Shown here piece by piece: positions 8,416 to 16,091 of a DNA stretch of 64,000 nucleotides; positions within the stretch are counted from its first letter, which is position 1; each line of letters opens with the position of its first letter. The stretch spans positions 310,001 through 374,000 of the forward strand of contig NZ_JBOBFT010000002.1 in NCBI RefSeq assembly GCF_050587525.1, written 5' to 3'. The position numbers and the translations under genes were made by a program. The notes under the pieces were generated by a model that ran no database searches, was not told the origin of the DNA, and saw nothing but the letters and a program-made list of their open reading frames with translations. The stretch comes from Plantibacter sp050587525 (lineage in GTDB: Bacteria > Actinomycetota > Actinomycetes > Actinomycetales > Microbacteriaceae).

Positions 8416-8994
8416 ATGGGACGCACACAGGAGTTCGACACCGTCCAGGCCGTGCAATCGGCACGGGACGTCTTCTGGGATCGCGGCTACGAAGCGACCT
8501 CGCTCGCCGACCTCGAAGCGGCGACCGGTCTCGGCCGATCGAGCCTGTACCACGCGTTCGACAACAAGCGCGGGCTGTTCGACGCCGCCGTGCAGGACTA
8601 CCTCGACACCGTCATCCGCCCCCGACTCCGCGTGCTCGGAGCGGAACCGGACGGCCACCGCGGCCTCACGGCGTACTTCGGGGGCATCGCGCAGGTCATC
8701 GCATCGCTTCCCGCCGACTCGCCCCGCCGCGGCTGCCTCCTCCTCAACAGCGCCGGTCTCGCATCGCATGACGAAGCCCTCCGGCACGTCGTCGACGGGT
8801 ATCGGCTCGAACTCACGACCGCCGTCGCCGACGCGCTCCTCCGCGCCCGTCCTGACGCAGAATCCGACGAGGTCGAGGCCGAGGCTCGACTCCTGACCTC
8901 GCTGTCCGTGAGCGCCCTGCTCCTCGCCCGGGTGAACGGCGAGGAGGCTGTGGCGATCCTCGGCGCCGCCGTCGAGCAGGTCGCCCGCTGGTAG
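8416..8994 (+). CDS. TetR/AcrR-family transcriptional regulator
   Basis: A 192-residue repressor. The N-terminal helix-turn-helix reads RDVFWDRGYEATSLADLEAATGLGRSSLYHAFDNKRGLF, followed by a variable ligand-binding helical domain with PRRGCLLLNSA, a signature of the AcuR/YdeS-like TetR subgroup. The ATG at 8416 is chosen over 8368 because GGAGG lies 5 nt upstream and the earlier start would overlap the operator. It probably represses the divergent DUF1304/MDR genes and itself. Confidence 0.93.
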   Translation: MGRTQEFDTVQAVQSARDVFWDRGYEATSLADLEAATGLGRSSLYHAFDNKRGLFDAAVQDYLDTVIRPRLRVLGAEPDGHRGLTAYFGGIAQVIASLPADSPRRGCLLLNSAGLASHDEALRHVVDGYRLELTTAVADALLRARPDAESDEVEAEARLLTSLSVSALLLARVNGEEAVAILGAAVEQVARW

Positions 8995-9066
8995 GACCAT
9001 CCCGCCCCGCTCGGCGGCACCGACAGCACGTCCCGCACATCGTCGCAAGCATGTGACGCCGTTGCG

Positions 9067-9419
9067 GCGACCCGGCTCGGCGACATCCTCCTCGCCCGAC
9101 GTTCGCCGCGATCCGCGCCGCCCCCTCCCTCGCCCGGGTGCCGTTGCTGCTCCTCTGGCTGAAGATCGGCGAGGAGTCGAAGATCACCCTCATCGCGATC
9201 GGTGCGTCCCTCCCCGTCCACACGACAGTCGCCGCTGCGCCCCGGCACGTCGATCGGCGCCTCGTTGAAGCCGGACGGGCCTGCGGGTTGAACGGCGTCT
9301 CGCTCTTCACAACCGCCCGGTTGCCCGCGATCACGCCATCGGTCGCCTGCGGTATCCACCTCGCGTTGGCCCAGCCGCGACTGCCCCTGGTCGCCGCCGA
9401 ACTGATCGCGGCTCAGTGA
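9067..9419 (+). pseudogene. Remnant of an SsuC/TauC-type ABC transporter permease
   Basis: Between two TetR genes, frame 3 encodes FAAIRAAPSLARVPLLLLW then LKIGEESKITLIAIGASLP, RHVDRRLVEAGRACGL, FTTARLPAITPSVACG and LVAAELIAAQ. This matches the EAA-loop region of nitrate/sulfonate/taurine permeases in order. The N-terminal helices are missing, and a stop follows AELIAA where the family continues for some 40 residues. Upstream, ATRLGDILLAR in another frame (9067-9099) may be the preceding segment after a frameshift. No ATPase or binding-protein gene is adjacent. I read it as a decayed fragment. Confidence 0.62.
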
Positions 9420-9426
9420 CCGGCGC

Positions 9427-10164
9427 TCAGCGAGCGTGTCGGGCTCGCGCCGCCAGGACGCCGTCGATCGTCGCGGAGAGCACCCGCGTCACGCGCGGCG
9501 CGACCTCCACCACGGCGTGCACGAGGCGCGGATCCTCGCGGTAGAGCGCTTCGATGGCGGGTCCGGGCGTCGCCATCTGCCAGAAGGCGCCGGACATCGA
9601 GGTGGCCGCGGCGACGAGGTCGACGGCGTCCTCCTCTGTCAGCGAGGGGAGGATGCGGCGCAGCGCGGCATCGATCCCCTGCACCTCATCGAGCGTGACG
9701 AGTTTGAACGCGAGGACGGAGTCCAGCGACACGTTGCGTTCGAGGTTGAGGGGCGCTTGCGCGAGCAGGTCGCAGAAGAGCGGCCGTTCGGCGAGCGTTT
9801 CCGCGAACGCAGCGGCGACCTCGAACGACAGCGAAGACGGCCCGTTCGAAGCGCGCTCGTCCGACGCGGAACCGAGACCCTCGAGCCGCTCACGCAGCGC
9901 GGCTCCCCACTCGCGCCAGCCGGCGGCCGTGAGTCGCAGGAAGATCTGTTCACGCGTCTCGAAGTATCGGAGGAGGGCGGACTTGTGCATGCCGACCGCC
10001 TCGGCGATATCGGTGAGCGTCACACTGCGGATGCCGCGGACGTCGCCGAGCGCACGCGCGGCATCCAGGATGTCGGCCTCGCGCTGTTGCTTGGCCTCCG
10101 CACTGCGAGCGCGCTGCACCACCGCCTTCTCGGCCCGCGATCGATCGACCCCCACCCGTTCCAT
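9427..10164 (-). CDS. TetR-family transcriptional regulator
   Basis: A 245-residue regulator with a charged N-terminal extension (residues 1-28). The HTH is READILDAARALGDVRGIRSVTL, TDIAEAVGMHKSALLRYFETREQIF. The C-terminal domain (AFAETLAERPLFCDLLAQAPLNLERN) resembles TetR proteins that control SDR genes. The ATG follows TAGGAT by 6 nt, so it is probably leaderless. It is divergent from the SDR at 10232 with two identical half-sites in the 67 bp gap, so it most likely represses that SDR and itself. Confidence 0.92.
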   Translation of the reverse strand: MERVGVDRSRAEKAVVQRARSAEAKQQREADILDAARALGDVRGIRSVTLTDIAEAVGMHKSALLRYFETREQIFLRLTAAGWREWGAALRERLEGLGSASDERASNGPSSLSFEVAAAFAETLAERPLFCDLLAQAPLNLERNVSLDSVLAFKLVTLDEVQGIDAALRRILPSLTEEDAVDLVAAATSMSGAFWQMATPGPAIEALYREDPRLVHAVVEVAPRVTRVLSATIDGVLAARARHAR

Positions 10165-10176
10165 GCCCCCATCCTA
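10165..10176 (-). promoter_or_regulatory. -10 of the TetR gene, leaderless
   Basis: On the minus strand TAGGAT (10176-10171) is followed by GGGGGC and the ATG at 10164. Confidence 0.5.
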
Positions 10177-10184
10177 CCCGAGCT

Positions 10185-10222
10185 AACACAACGGTGTTGC
10201 ATAAATAACGAAACGGTGTTTC
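10185..10222. promoter_or_regulatory. Paired TetR operator
   Basis: Two palindromes lie in the TetR/SDR divergent gap: AACAC-N4-GTGTT (10185-10198) and GAAAC-N3-GTTTC (10210-10222). Both contain AACGGTGTT, and these copies start exactly 22 bp apart, or two helical turns. That suits two repressor dimers on one DNA face. Confidence 0.65.
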
Positions 10223-10231
10223 ACTAAAGTC

Positions 10232-11098
10232 ATGCAGCAGACATGGTTCATCACAGGGTCCTCGCGTGGGTTCGGCCGCGCACTCGCCATCGCCGCCCTC
10301 GAGGGCGGCGATCAGGTCGTCGCCTCCGCGCGCCGCCCGGAGCAGCTCGTGGAGCTCGTCGACCGGTACGGCGACCGCGTCATCACCGTCCCCCTCGACG
10401 TCACCGATCCCGCCGCCGCCCGCAACGCCCTCGCCGCGGGCGTCGAGCGGTTCGGCCGGCTCGACGTCATCGCCAACAACGCCGGCTACGCGGACGTCTC
10501 CCCCATCGAATCCACCGAAGACGATGCGTTCCGCACACAGTTCGAGACGAACTTCTGGGGCGTGTACAACGTGTCGAAGGCGGCGGTTCCGATCCTCCGC
10601 GCACAGGGCGGCGGGCTCGTCATGCAGTTCTCCTCGATCGGCGGTCGCGTCGGCGGCTCGCCGGGCATCGCCTCATACCAGGCGGCGAAGTTCGCGATCG
10701 ACGGCTTCAGTCGCGTCCTGCAGATCGAGACCGCGCCGTTCGGCGTGAAGGTCCTCGTCGTCGAGCCGAGCGGGTTCGCGACCGACTGGGCCGGCGCATC
10801 GATGACCGTACATGAGGTCCCGGACGGCTACGAGCAGACGGTCGGCGCGATGAACACGCGGATGCGCCAGAATCCCGCGGGCCCCGCCGGTGATCCCCAG
10901 CGCGGCGCCGACATCCTCGTCCAGGTCGCCAAGCGATCAGACATCCCGTTCCACCTGCCCCTCGGTGTCAACGCGACCGAGATGGCCGTCGAGCACGGCA
11001 GACGGACCCTCGCCGAGGACGAGAAGTGGGCCGCGGTCGGCCGCTCCGCCGACTTCGCGGAACCCTATCCCGCGCCCTTCCCGGCCGACCGCGCCTGA
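10232..11098 (+). CDS. SDR-family oxidoreductase
   Basis: A 288-residue classical SDR: TGSSRGFGRALAIAAL at the N-terminus, ASARRPEQL, NNAGYADVSPIES, Ser in FSSIGGRVG and SYQAAKFAIDGF with the catalytic Tyr and Lys. The C-terminal extension is like those of SDRs in the oxidoreductase/17-beta-HSD-like group. The substrate is unknown. No clear ribosome binding site precedes the ATG. It is divergent from the TetR regulator that probably controls it. Confidence 0.93.
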   Translation: MQQTWFITGSSRGFGRALAIAALEGGDQVVASARRPEQLVELVDRYGDRVITVPLDVTDPAAARNALAAGVERFGRLDVIANNAGYADVSPIESTEDDAFRTQFETNFWGVYNVSKAAVPILRAQGGGLVMQFSSIGGRVGGSPGIASYQAAKFAIDGFSRVLQIETAPFGVKVLVVEPSGFATDWAGASMTVHEVPDGYEQTVGAMNTRMRQNPAGPAGDPQRGADILVQVAKRSDIPFHLPLGVNATEMAVEHGRRTLAEDEKWAAVGRSADFAEPYPAPFPADRA

Positions 11099-11104
11099 TC
11101 CGCC

Positions 11105-11215
11105 CGACCCCTGCCCCGGCCTTTGCCGACTGATCCGCCGCGCCCGACCCCTGCCGACCTCCACCGACTGATCCGCCGCGCCCGACCCCTGCCGACCTCT
11201 GCCGGAGCCTGCCGT
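11105..11215. repeat. Imperfect tandem repeat after the SDR
   Basis: About three copies of a 40-50 bp unit built on CTGATCCGCCGCGCCCGACC and CCTGCCGACCT run on from the SDR stop codon. No coding function is apparent. Confidence 0.6.
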
Positions 11216-11253
11216 CCCGCCCGATTCTGACCTCGCGCTCCAAGCGGTCATCG

Positions 11254-11348
11254 AGCACAACTCCTTCGATTCGAACAGCGCTCCACGAAGAACCCCGGAA
11301 TGTCGGGGGCTCAGCCTCGAGCGATGCGCGAATCGAAGGAGTTGTGCT
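11254..11348. repeat. Family A palindrome, copy 4
   Basis: The arms AGCACAACTCCTTCGATTCG and CGAATCGAAGGAGTTGTGCT are perfect inverted copies over 20 bp. The centre is degenerate (CCCCGGAATGTCGGGGG). It lies between convergent genes. Confidence 0.9.
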
Positions 11349-11385
11349 CTACAGCCCTGCAGCGGTGGGATGGATCACGGCCGGA

Positions 11386-12240
11386 TCAGGACGCGGGCGA
11401 CGGACTCGCCGACTGCTCGGGACGACGCGACGGCCACGGCACGAGCGGCGACACGCGCCGCTGGTACTCGGCGTACTCCGGGTAGCGCGAGCGCGTGATC
11501 GACTCTGTGAAGACCGTGGAGCCGATGAACAGGAGCGTCAGGAGGAAGGCGCCGAGGACGGTCCACTGCACCACGCTGCCCGCGGCGGAAGCGCCGATGA
11601 AGAAGAAGATCCACCACTGCGCCTGCTCGAAGAAGAAGTTCGGGTGGCGGGACCACGCGAACAGGCCCGACTGCAGGAATCGAGGCTGCGGCGCCTGACC
11701 ATCCCCACCCGGTTCCTGAGCCTGTCGAAGGGCCGCGCGCTTCCACGCGTGGAACGTCCACTGCTGCTGGTCGGCGACCGTCTCCCCCACGAGCGCACCC
11801 AGGAACAGCACGAACAGGACGATGTCGAGCGGCCCGATCGGCGTCTGGTGCTCCCACGCGGTGAACGCGGGGAGGGCGATGAGCAGGATGATCGCGTTCT
11901 GGTAGAGCGTGATGAACAGCAGGTTGAAGACCTGGAACTGCCACGGCTTCATGCGACCCCGCAGGACGGCCCAGCGATAATCCTCGCCGCCGCGCGCGTA
12001 GCCGCCCTTGCGCGCGAAGTTGTAGGTGAGACGCACACCCCAGAGCGTCGCGAGGATAGCCATCACGACGAGTCGCGGATCGCTCAGACCGGTCGATGCG
12101 GCGAAGACCCACACGTAGATGATCGGCAGGATCGACCACAGGCGGTCGACCCACGAGTGCTCGTTGGTGACGAGGGACAGGATCCACACGAGTGCCGAAG
12201 CTCCACCGGCGATCCAGATGCACAGCAGCAGAGGAGTCAT
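11386..12240 (-). CDS. DUF1295-family membrane protein (steroid-reductase-like)
   Basis: A 284-residue polytopic protein of the DUF1295 / 5-alpha-reductase-like methyltransferase fold. Motifs include DRLWSILPI, LWGVRLTYNFARKGGY, the FAWSRHPNFFFEQ signature and SRYPEYAEYQRRVSPLVPW. Function is unknown; relatives are NAD(P)H reductases or isoprenylcysteine methyltransferases. The ATG at 12240 follows TATGCT by 6 nt (leaderless) and begins the first helix MTPLLLCIW. A copy of the short intergenic repeat is translated inside it as ALRQAQEPGGDG, before the RHPN motif. Confidence 0.88.
   Translation of the reverse strand: MTPLLLCIWIAGGASALVWILSLVTNEHSWVDRLWSILPIIYVWVFAASTGLSDPRLVVMAILATLWGVRLTYNFARKGGYARGGEDYRWAVLRGRMKPWQFQVFNLLFITLYQNAIILLIALPAFTAWEHQTPIGPLDIVLFVLFLGALVGETVADQQQWTFHAWKRAALRQAQEPGGDGQAPQPRFLQSGLFAWSRHPNFFFEQAQWWIFFFIGASAAGSVVQWTVLGAFLLTLLFIGSTVFTESITRSRYPEYAEYQRRVSPLVPWPSRRPEQSASPSPAS
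11705..11737. repeat. CCTGAGCCTGTCGAAGGG element inside the DUF1295 gene
   Basis: CGGTTCCTGAGCCTGTCGAAGGGCC lies in frame within the coding sequence and is read as ALRQAQEP on the minus strand. It falls in the cytoplasmic loop before the conserved RHPN region, where relatives have variable sequence, so the protein may tolerate it. Confidence 0.75.
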
Positions 12241-12252
12241 ACGGCGAGCATA
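12241..12252 (-). promoter_or_regulatory. -10 of the DUF1295 gene, leaderless
   Basis: On the minus strand TATGCT (12252-12247) is followed by CGCCGT and the ATG at 12240. Confidence 0.5.
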
Positions 12253-12443
12253 CGCCTGCAGGAGACTCACAGTTCCGTATCGCGAACGGCCGAATGTTGC
12301 AGCAAAGCCGCTCGCGATGCAATGAATCACCGCGGGGTGCGACCGTACGCTCGAAGTGCACCGTTTTCGGTCCTCACGTGGAATCGAAGTCGGCACGCAT
12401 CACCCGATCACCCAACGATCCGCAGTTCGGAAGGAGGTTCACC

Positions 12444-13898
12444 ATGTCGTACGTCGCCACCAACACCAGCAGCACCCAGAGCATCGTCGGAGAGCCGGAG
12501 GTCGTCGAAGACGCGTCCGCCGTCGCCACCGTCGGCACGCACCCCGCGTGGTTGGACCTCAAGCACGCGGCCATCGAGCTGCAGGGCGTCCAGACGAAGG
12601 ACGGGTCCGTTCCCGAAGCGGGCGACCACCCGGCCGCGCGCGATGCCGTCGCCACGATCACCGCATCGATCCGAGCCCTCGCGCCGCTCTTCCCGCACGA
12701 TGCGGCCTACCTCGACGCACTCGTCGTCGACTTCGACCGGTGGGCGTCAGAGGACTTCGGCGTGCCGGACTTCCACGACTCGCTCGTGGCGTTCCACCCG
12801 GAGCACAACCGGGTCGACGGACTGCGCCACCTCGTCGTGTTCCCGATGGTCACGCAGAACGGCTCCTCGAACCGGTTCGTCGAAGCCGTGCTCGTCGAGG
12901 TCATCTGGCCCGAGTTCATCGCCGCCCTCGAGGCCGGCGACTACTCCAACGCGCTCTTCGTACCGATCCGCTTCATCGACTTCACCCCCGGCTACGACAC
13001 CAACTCCGCCGTCCTGTTCCCGGAGACCGTGGCGATGCGCGCCATCCCGAAATTCACCTGGGGCGCGATCTTCCAGGACCGCGAGGCCGCGAGGTACCGG
13101 ACCGTGGTGCGGGCGGCCGCCGACATCACGAAACTCGAGCTCCCGGAAGACGCCGCCGCGCTCCTCGACGACCAGCGGCTGACTGAGGAGACCTTCGTCA
13201 TGTGGGACCTCATCCACGACCGCACCCACATGCGCGGCGATCTCCCGTTCGACCCGTTCATGATCAAGCAGCGGATGCCGTTCTTCCTGTACTCGCTGGA
13301 GGAGCTGCGATGCGACCTCACCGCGTTCCGTGAATCGGTGCGGCAGGAGCGGGAACTCACGGCCCTCGCTACCCAGCGCGCGGAGGAGGGCGGCGAGGAT
13401 CTGACCCAGTCGCAGCAGGCGATCCTCGATCACGCGAAGCTCGTCCAGTACGCGGTCATCTTCGACCGCATCTTCCGGTTCGCGATCACCGGCACGCGCG
13501 TGCGCAACTACGACGGTCTCGGCGGGCAGCTCCTGTTCGCGTGGCTGCACCAGCACGACGTCCTGCACTGGACCGACACACAGCTCACGATCGACTGGGA
13601 CGAGGTGCCCGACGTGGTCGTGCAACTCGGCGACGCGATCGACGAGCTGTACTGGCGCTCCATCGACCGGCCCAAGGTCGCGCACTGGCTCGCCGCGTAC
13701 GAGCTCGTCGCCTCCACGGTCACGCCGCATCCGGCATCGCAGTGGGCCCGCGGCCTCTCCGACGAACTCCTCATGGGCCCGCCGCGGGGACTGACCGACG
13801 CCGTCCTCGACGACGAGTTCCCGCTCTCGATGTTCTACGAGGCGCTCAATAAGAAGATGGCCGAGACGATCGCCTCCACAACGGGCATCACCGCCTAG
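12444..13898 (+). CDS. DUF6421-like conserved protein
   Basis: A 484-residue soluble protein that I match from memory to the actinobacterial DUF6421 family; function unknown. The start at 12444 has a perfect AAGGAGG 6 nt upstream. After a variable N-terminus come HPAWLDLKHAAIEL and KDGSVPEAGDH, then HNRVDGLRHLVVFPMVTQNGS. A MWDLIHDRTHMRGDLPFDP segment lies mid-protein, followed about 20 residues later by LEELRCDLTAF. The HDRTH...EELRCD spacing resembles the metal site of M49-type peptidases, but this is only a pattern match. It is monocistronic, between a membrane-protein gene and a palindrome. Confidence 0.85.
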   Translation: MSYVATNTSSTQSIVGEPEVVEDASAVATVGTHPAWLDLKHAAIELQGVQTKDGSVPEAGDHPAARDAVATITASIRALAPLFPHDAAYLDALVVDFDRWASEDFGVPDFHDSLVAFHPEHNRVDGLRHLVVFPMVTQNGSSNRFVEAVLVEVIWPEFIAALEAGDYSNALFVPIRFIDFTPGYDTNSAVLFPETVAMRAIPKFTWGAIFQDREAARYRTVVRAAADITKLELPEDAAALLDDQRLTEETFVMWDLIHDRTHMRGDLPFDPFMIKQRMPFFLYSLEELRCDLTAFRESVRQERELTALATQRAEEGGEDLTQSQQAILDHAKLVQYAVIFDRIFRFAITGTRVRNYDGLGGQLLFAWLHQHDVLHWTDTQLTIDWDEVPDVVVQLGDAIDELYWRSIDRPKVAHWLAAYELVASTVTPHPASQWARGLSDELLMGPPRGLTDAVLDDEFPLSMFYEALNKKMAETIASTTGITA

Positions 13899-13928
13899 CC
13901 CCGAGCCCGTCAGGCCTCGTCTCACCCC

Positions 13929-13998
13929 GTCTGCCGAGGGGTCGCGATCTGTGGGTGTCGTCTCATCGCACCCGCAGATCGCGACCCCTCGGCAGAAC
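13929..13998. repeat. Family F palindrome, copy 1
   Basis: GTCTGCCGAGGGGTCGCGAT and ATCGCGACCCCTCGGCAGA pair, extended by CTGTGGGTG/CACCCGCAG, with an 11 nt loop. The hairpin lies between convergent genes and could terminate both. Confidence 0.88.
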
Positions 13999-14011
13999 GC
14001 TCGGCGGAACG

Positions 14012-14260
14012 CTAGGCGGCGTTGGTCGGGACGATCGGATTGGGATTGCGGGGCGGGTCCGCCGGAGGACGCCAGTCGTCTGGGACGTGGTCGCTGTCGA
14101 ACCGGCCGCACTTGCCGCACAGGTAGTTGACGGTCGACGGCACCCAATGCGGTTTCGTGCCGGGACGCGCACCATGATGGACCATACGGCCGGGAACGAA
14201 TCCACTGAACACGAGGAACTCGTCCGTGCCGCAGGTCTCACACACCGGGTTGTCTGTCAT
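14012..14260 (-). CDS. Small zinc-ribbon protein, hypothetical
   Basis: An 82-residue protein with two CxxC knuckles, CETCGT near the N-terminus and CGKCGR at about residue 48, which would hold one zinc ion. The tail is proline-rich (DDWRPPADPPRNPNPIVP). AAGGTGA lies 5 nt upstream of the ATG. I do not recognise the family and assign no function. It is divergent from the histidine kinase gene, with 235 bp between. Confidence 0.75.
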   Translation of the reverse strand: MTDNPVCETCGTDEFLVFSGFVPGRMVHHGARPGTKPHWVPSTVNYLCGKCGRFDSDHVPDDWRPPADPPRNPNPIVPTNAA

Positions 14261-14482
14261 GAGGTTCACCTTCGGACTCAGCTTCGACGATACGTCACCC
14301 GAACAGGGTTGGGAAGGACTTGAATTTCCAGGATCCGCGTGCGTCTGAACGGTGGCTGGAAGTGCGTTGCGATGTCGCTGACAGGGATGGTTGCGAAGCG
14401 CGCACGCGCCCGGCCAGGTGTCTGCGACATCCTCGATCCACGTCTCCCCCACACGGCGGATGCCTCGTCCGAACCCTCGCGA

Positions 14483-14495
14483 TACGGTGGTGCGC
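14483..14495 (+). promoter_or_regulatory. -10 of the two-component operon, leaderless
   Basis: TACGGT (14483-14488) ends 7 nt before the ATG of the kinase. Confidence 0.5.
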
Positions 14496-16091
14496 ATGAC
14501 CACGAGCACCGATCCCGATGGTGTGACGGCTGCGCCATCCGCATCGGCCGGGCCATCCGCACGTGCCGAGCAGGCCGCATCGGCCGGGCAGGCCGCATCG
14601 GCCGGGCAGGCCGCATCGGCCACACCGGGAGCGGACCCCTTCGCGCCGGACTGGCACCGCCCCCGCCCGACCCGTGACGACTTCCGGCGCGACGCGATCC
14701 TCGCCGCTGCCCTCCTCGTCGGGATGCTCGTCAGCCTGGGCCTCTACTCGGTCACCGGGATCTTCCGTCATGCAGCCCCGATGTGGATGGGCGTCATCTG
14801 GGCGCTCGTCATCATCACCCCGCTCGCCTGGCGACGACGCGCTCCGAACGTCTCGGCCCTCATCATCTCCACAGCGTTCATCGTGGGCGGATCGCTGCCC
14901 GTCACGGAGGGGCTCTTCGGCAACATCGCGCTCTTCCTCGCGATCTACTCGGTGGGAGCGTGGGTCGCGAATCGTCAGCTCGCCTTCATCGTCCGCTCCG
15001 TCATCATCATCGGCATGTTCGTCTGGCTGCTCTCCTCGATGTTCGTCGAGACGACGAATCCGGACTCCCTCCCGGGCCTGTCGCGCGCTGGAGCGTTCTC
15101 GCCGTACGTGGCATTCATGCTCGTGCAGATCCTCTTGAACCTGCTCTACTTCGGTGCGGCGTACTACTTCGGCGAGCGCTCCTACGCCGCCGCGCGGGAA
15201 CGGGCAGCGCTCGAACTGCGCACGCGCGAACTGAGTGCGGAACGGGAGCGGACGGCGCGGCAGGCTGTTGCGCTCGAGCGGCTCCGCATCGCTCGCGAAC
15301 TCCACGACGTCGTCGCTCACCACGTGTCGGTCATGGGGGTGCAGGCCGGGGCCGCGCGGACCGTTCTGGACGTGGATCCCGCGGCCGCCCGGTCAGCGCT
15401 CACGAGCGTGGAGACGGGCGCGCGCTCCGCGATCGACGAACTGCACAAGATGCTCGGCACGCTCCGCGCCCACACGGACGACACCGGTGAAGACTCCGGC
15501 GCATCGACGTTGGGTGTTCGACACCTCGCGGATCTGACCGATGGATCGACGGCGAGCGGACTCCCCACCCGGTACGAAGTCATCGGCACCCCTGCTGCGA
15601 TTCCCGCCGTGATCAGCCTCAACCTGTACCGGATCACGCAAGAGGCGCTCACGAACGCGCGCAAGTACGGCGGGCCGGCCGCCACCGCGGAAGTTCGGCT
15701 GCGGTACCTCGACGGAGGTGTCGAGCTCGAGGTCGCGAACGCAGGCAACGTCCCGTCGATCGCCCGCGCGGGCGGCCTGGGGCTCATCGGGATGCGCGAA
15801 CGCGTCGAGGCGTCGGGCGGCGCACTCATCGCCCGCCCTCGCACCCGCGGCGGCTTCCTCGTGCGGGCCTACATCCCCTTCGACGGCGGTGCAGGGTTCG
15901 GAGGTGATCGCGGTGCGGGCACCGAAGATCGTGCCGGAGTGAGTACCGAAGCTGGCTCTGAGGGAGGCGACGGAGCGAGTGCCGAAGCCGGCGCCGAAGC
16001 GGCGCACTCCGCACGAGGCGGCACACCGATACCGACACCGGAGAACGCCGCCGCACCTGCGCAATCGATGACCCAGGAGACGACCCCGTGA
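14496..16091 (+). CDS. Sensor histidine kinase (NarL/DesK-type, HisKA_3)
   Basis: A 531-residue membrane kinase. Residues 1-45 are Ala/Ser-rich, with three tandem AASAGQ units from an 18 bp DNA repeat. Residues about 68-235 form several hydrophobic helices. The dimerisation/phosphoacceptor motif RIARELHDVVAHHVS carries His270. The HATPase domain has the N-box NLYRITQEALTNARKYG and GGLGLIGMRERV. A low-complexity Gly/Ala/Glu tail of about 65 residues follows the ATPase domain. It overlaps the response-regulator start by 4 nt, so the two are co-translated. The signal is unknown. Confidence 0.95.
   Translation: MTTSTDPDGVTAAPSASAGPSARAEQAASAGQAASAGQAASATPGADPFAPDWHRPRPTRDDFRRDAILAAALLVGMLVSLGLYSVTGIFRHAAPMWMGVIWALVIITPLAWRRRAPNVSALIISTAFIVGGSLPVTEGLFGNIALFLAIYSVGAWVANRQLAFIVRSVIIIGMFVWLLSSMFVETTNPDSLPGLSRAGAFSPYVAFMLVQILLNLLYFGAAYYFGERSYAAARERAALELRTRELSAERERTARQAVALERLRIARELHDVVAHHVSVMGVQAGAARTVLDVDPAAARSALTSVETGARSAIDELHKMLGTLRAHTDDTGEDSGASTLGVRHLADLTDGSTASGLPTRYEVIGTPAAIPAVISLNLYRITQEALTNARKYGGPAATAEVRLRYLDGGVELEVANAGNVPSIARAGGLGLIGMRERVEASGGALIARPRTRGGFLVRAYIPFDGGAGFGGDRGAGTEDRAGVSTEAGSEGGDGASAEAGAEAAHSARGGTPIPTPENAAAPAQSMTQETTP

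Noticed and set aside
9138..9419. The 93-residue frame as an intact small gene
   Set aside because: The homologous region starts upstream of the only ATG, and both ends of the permease fold are missing; it fits a pseudogene better.
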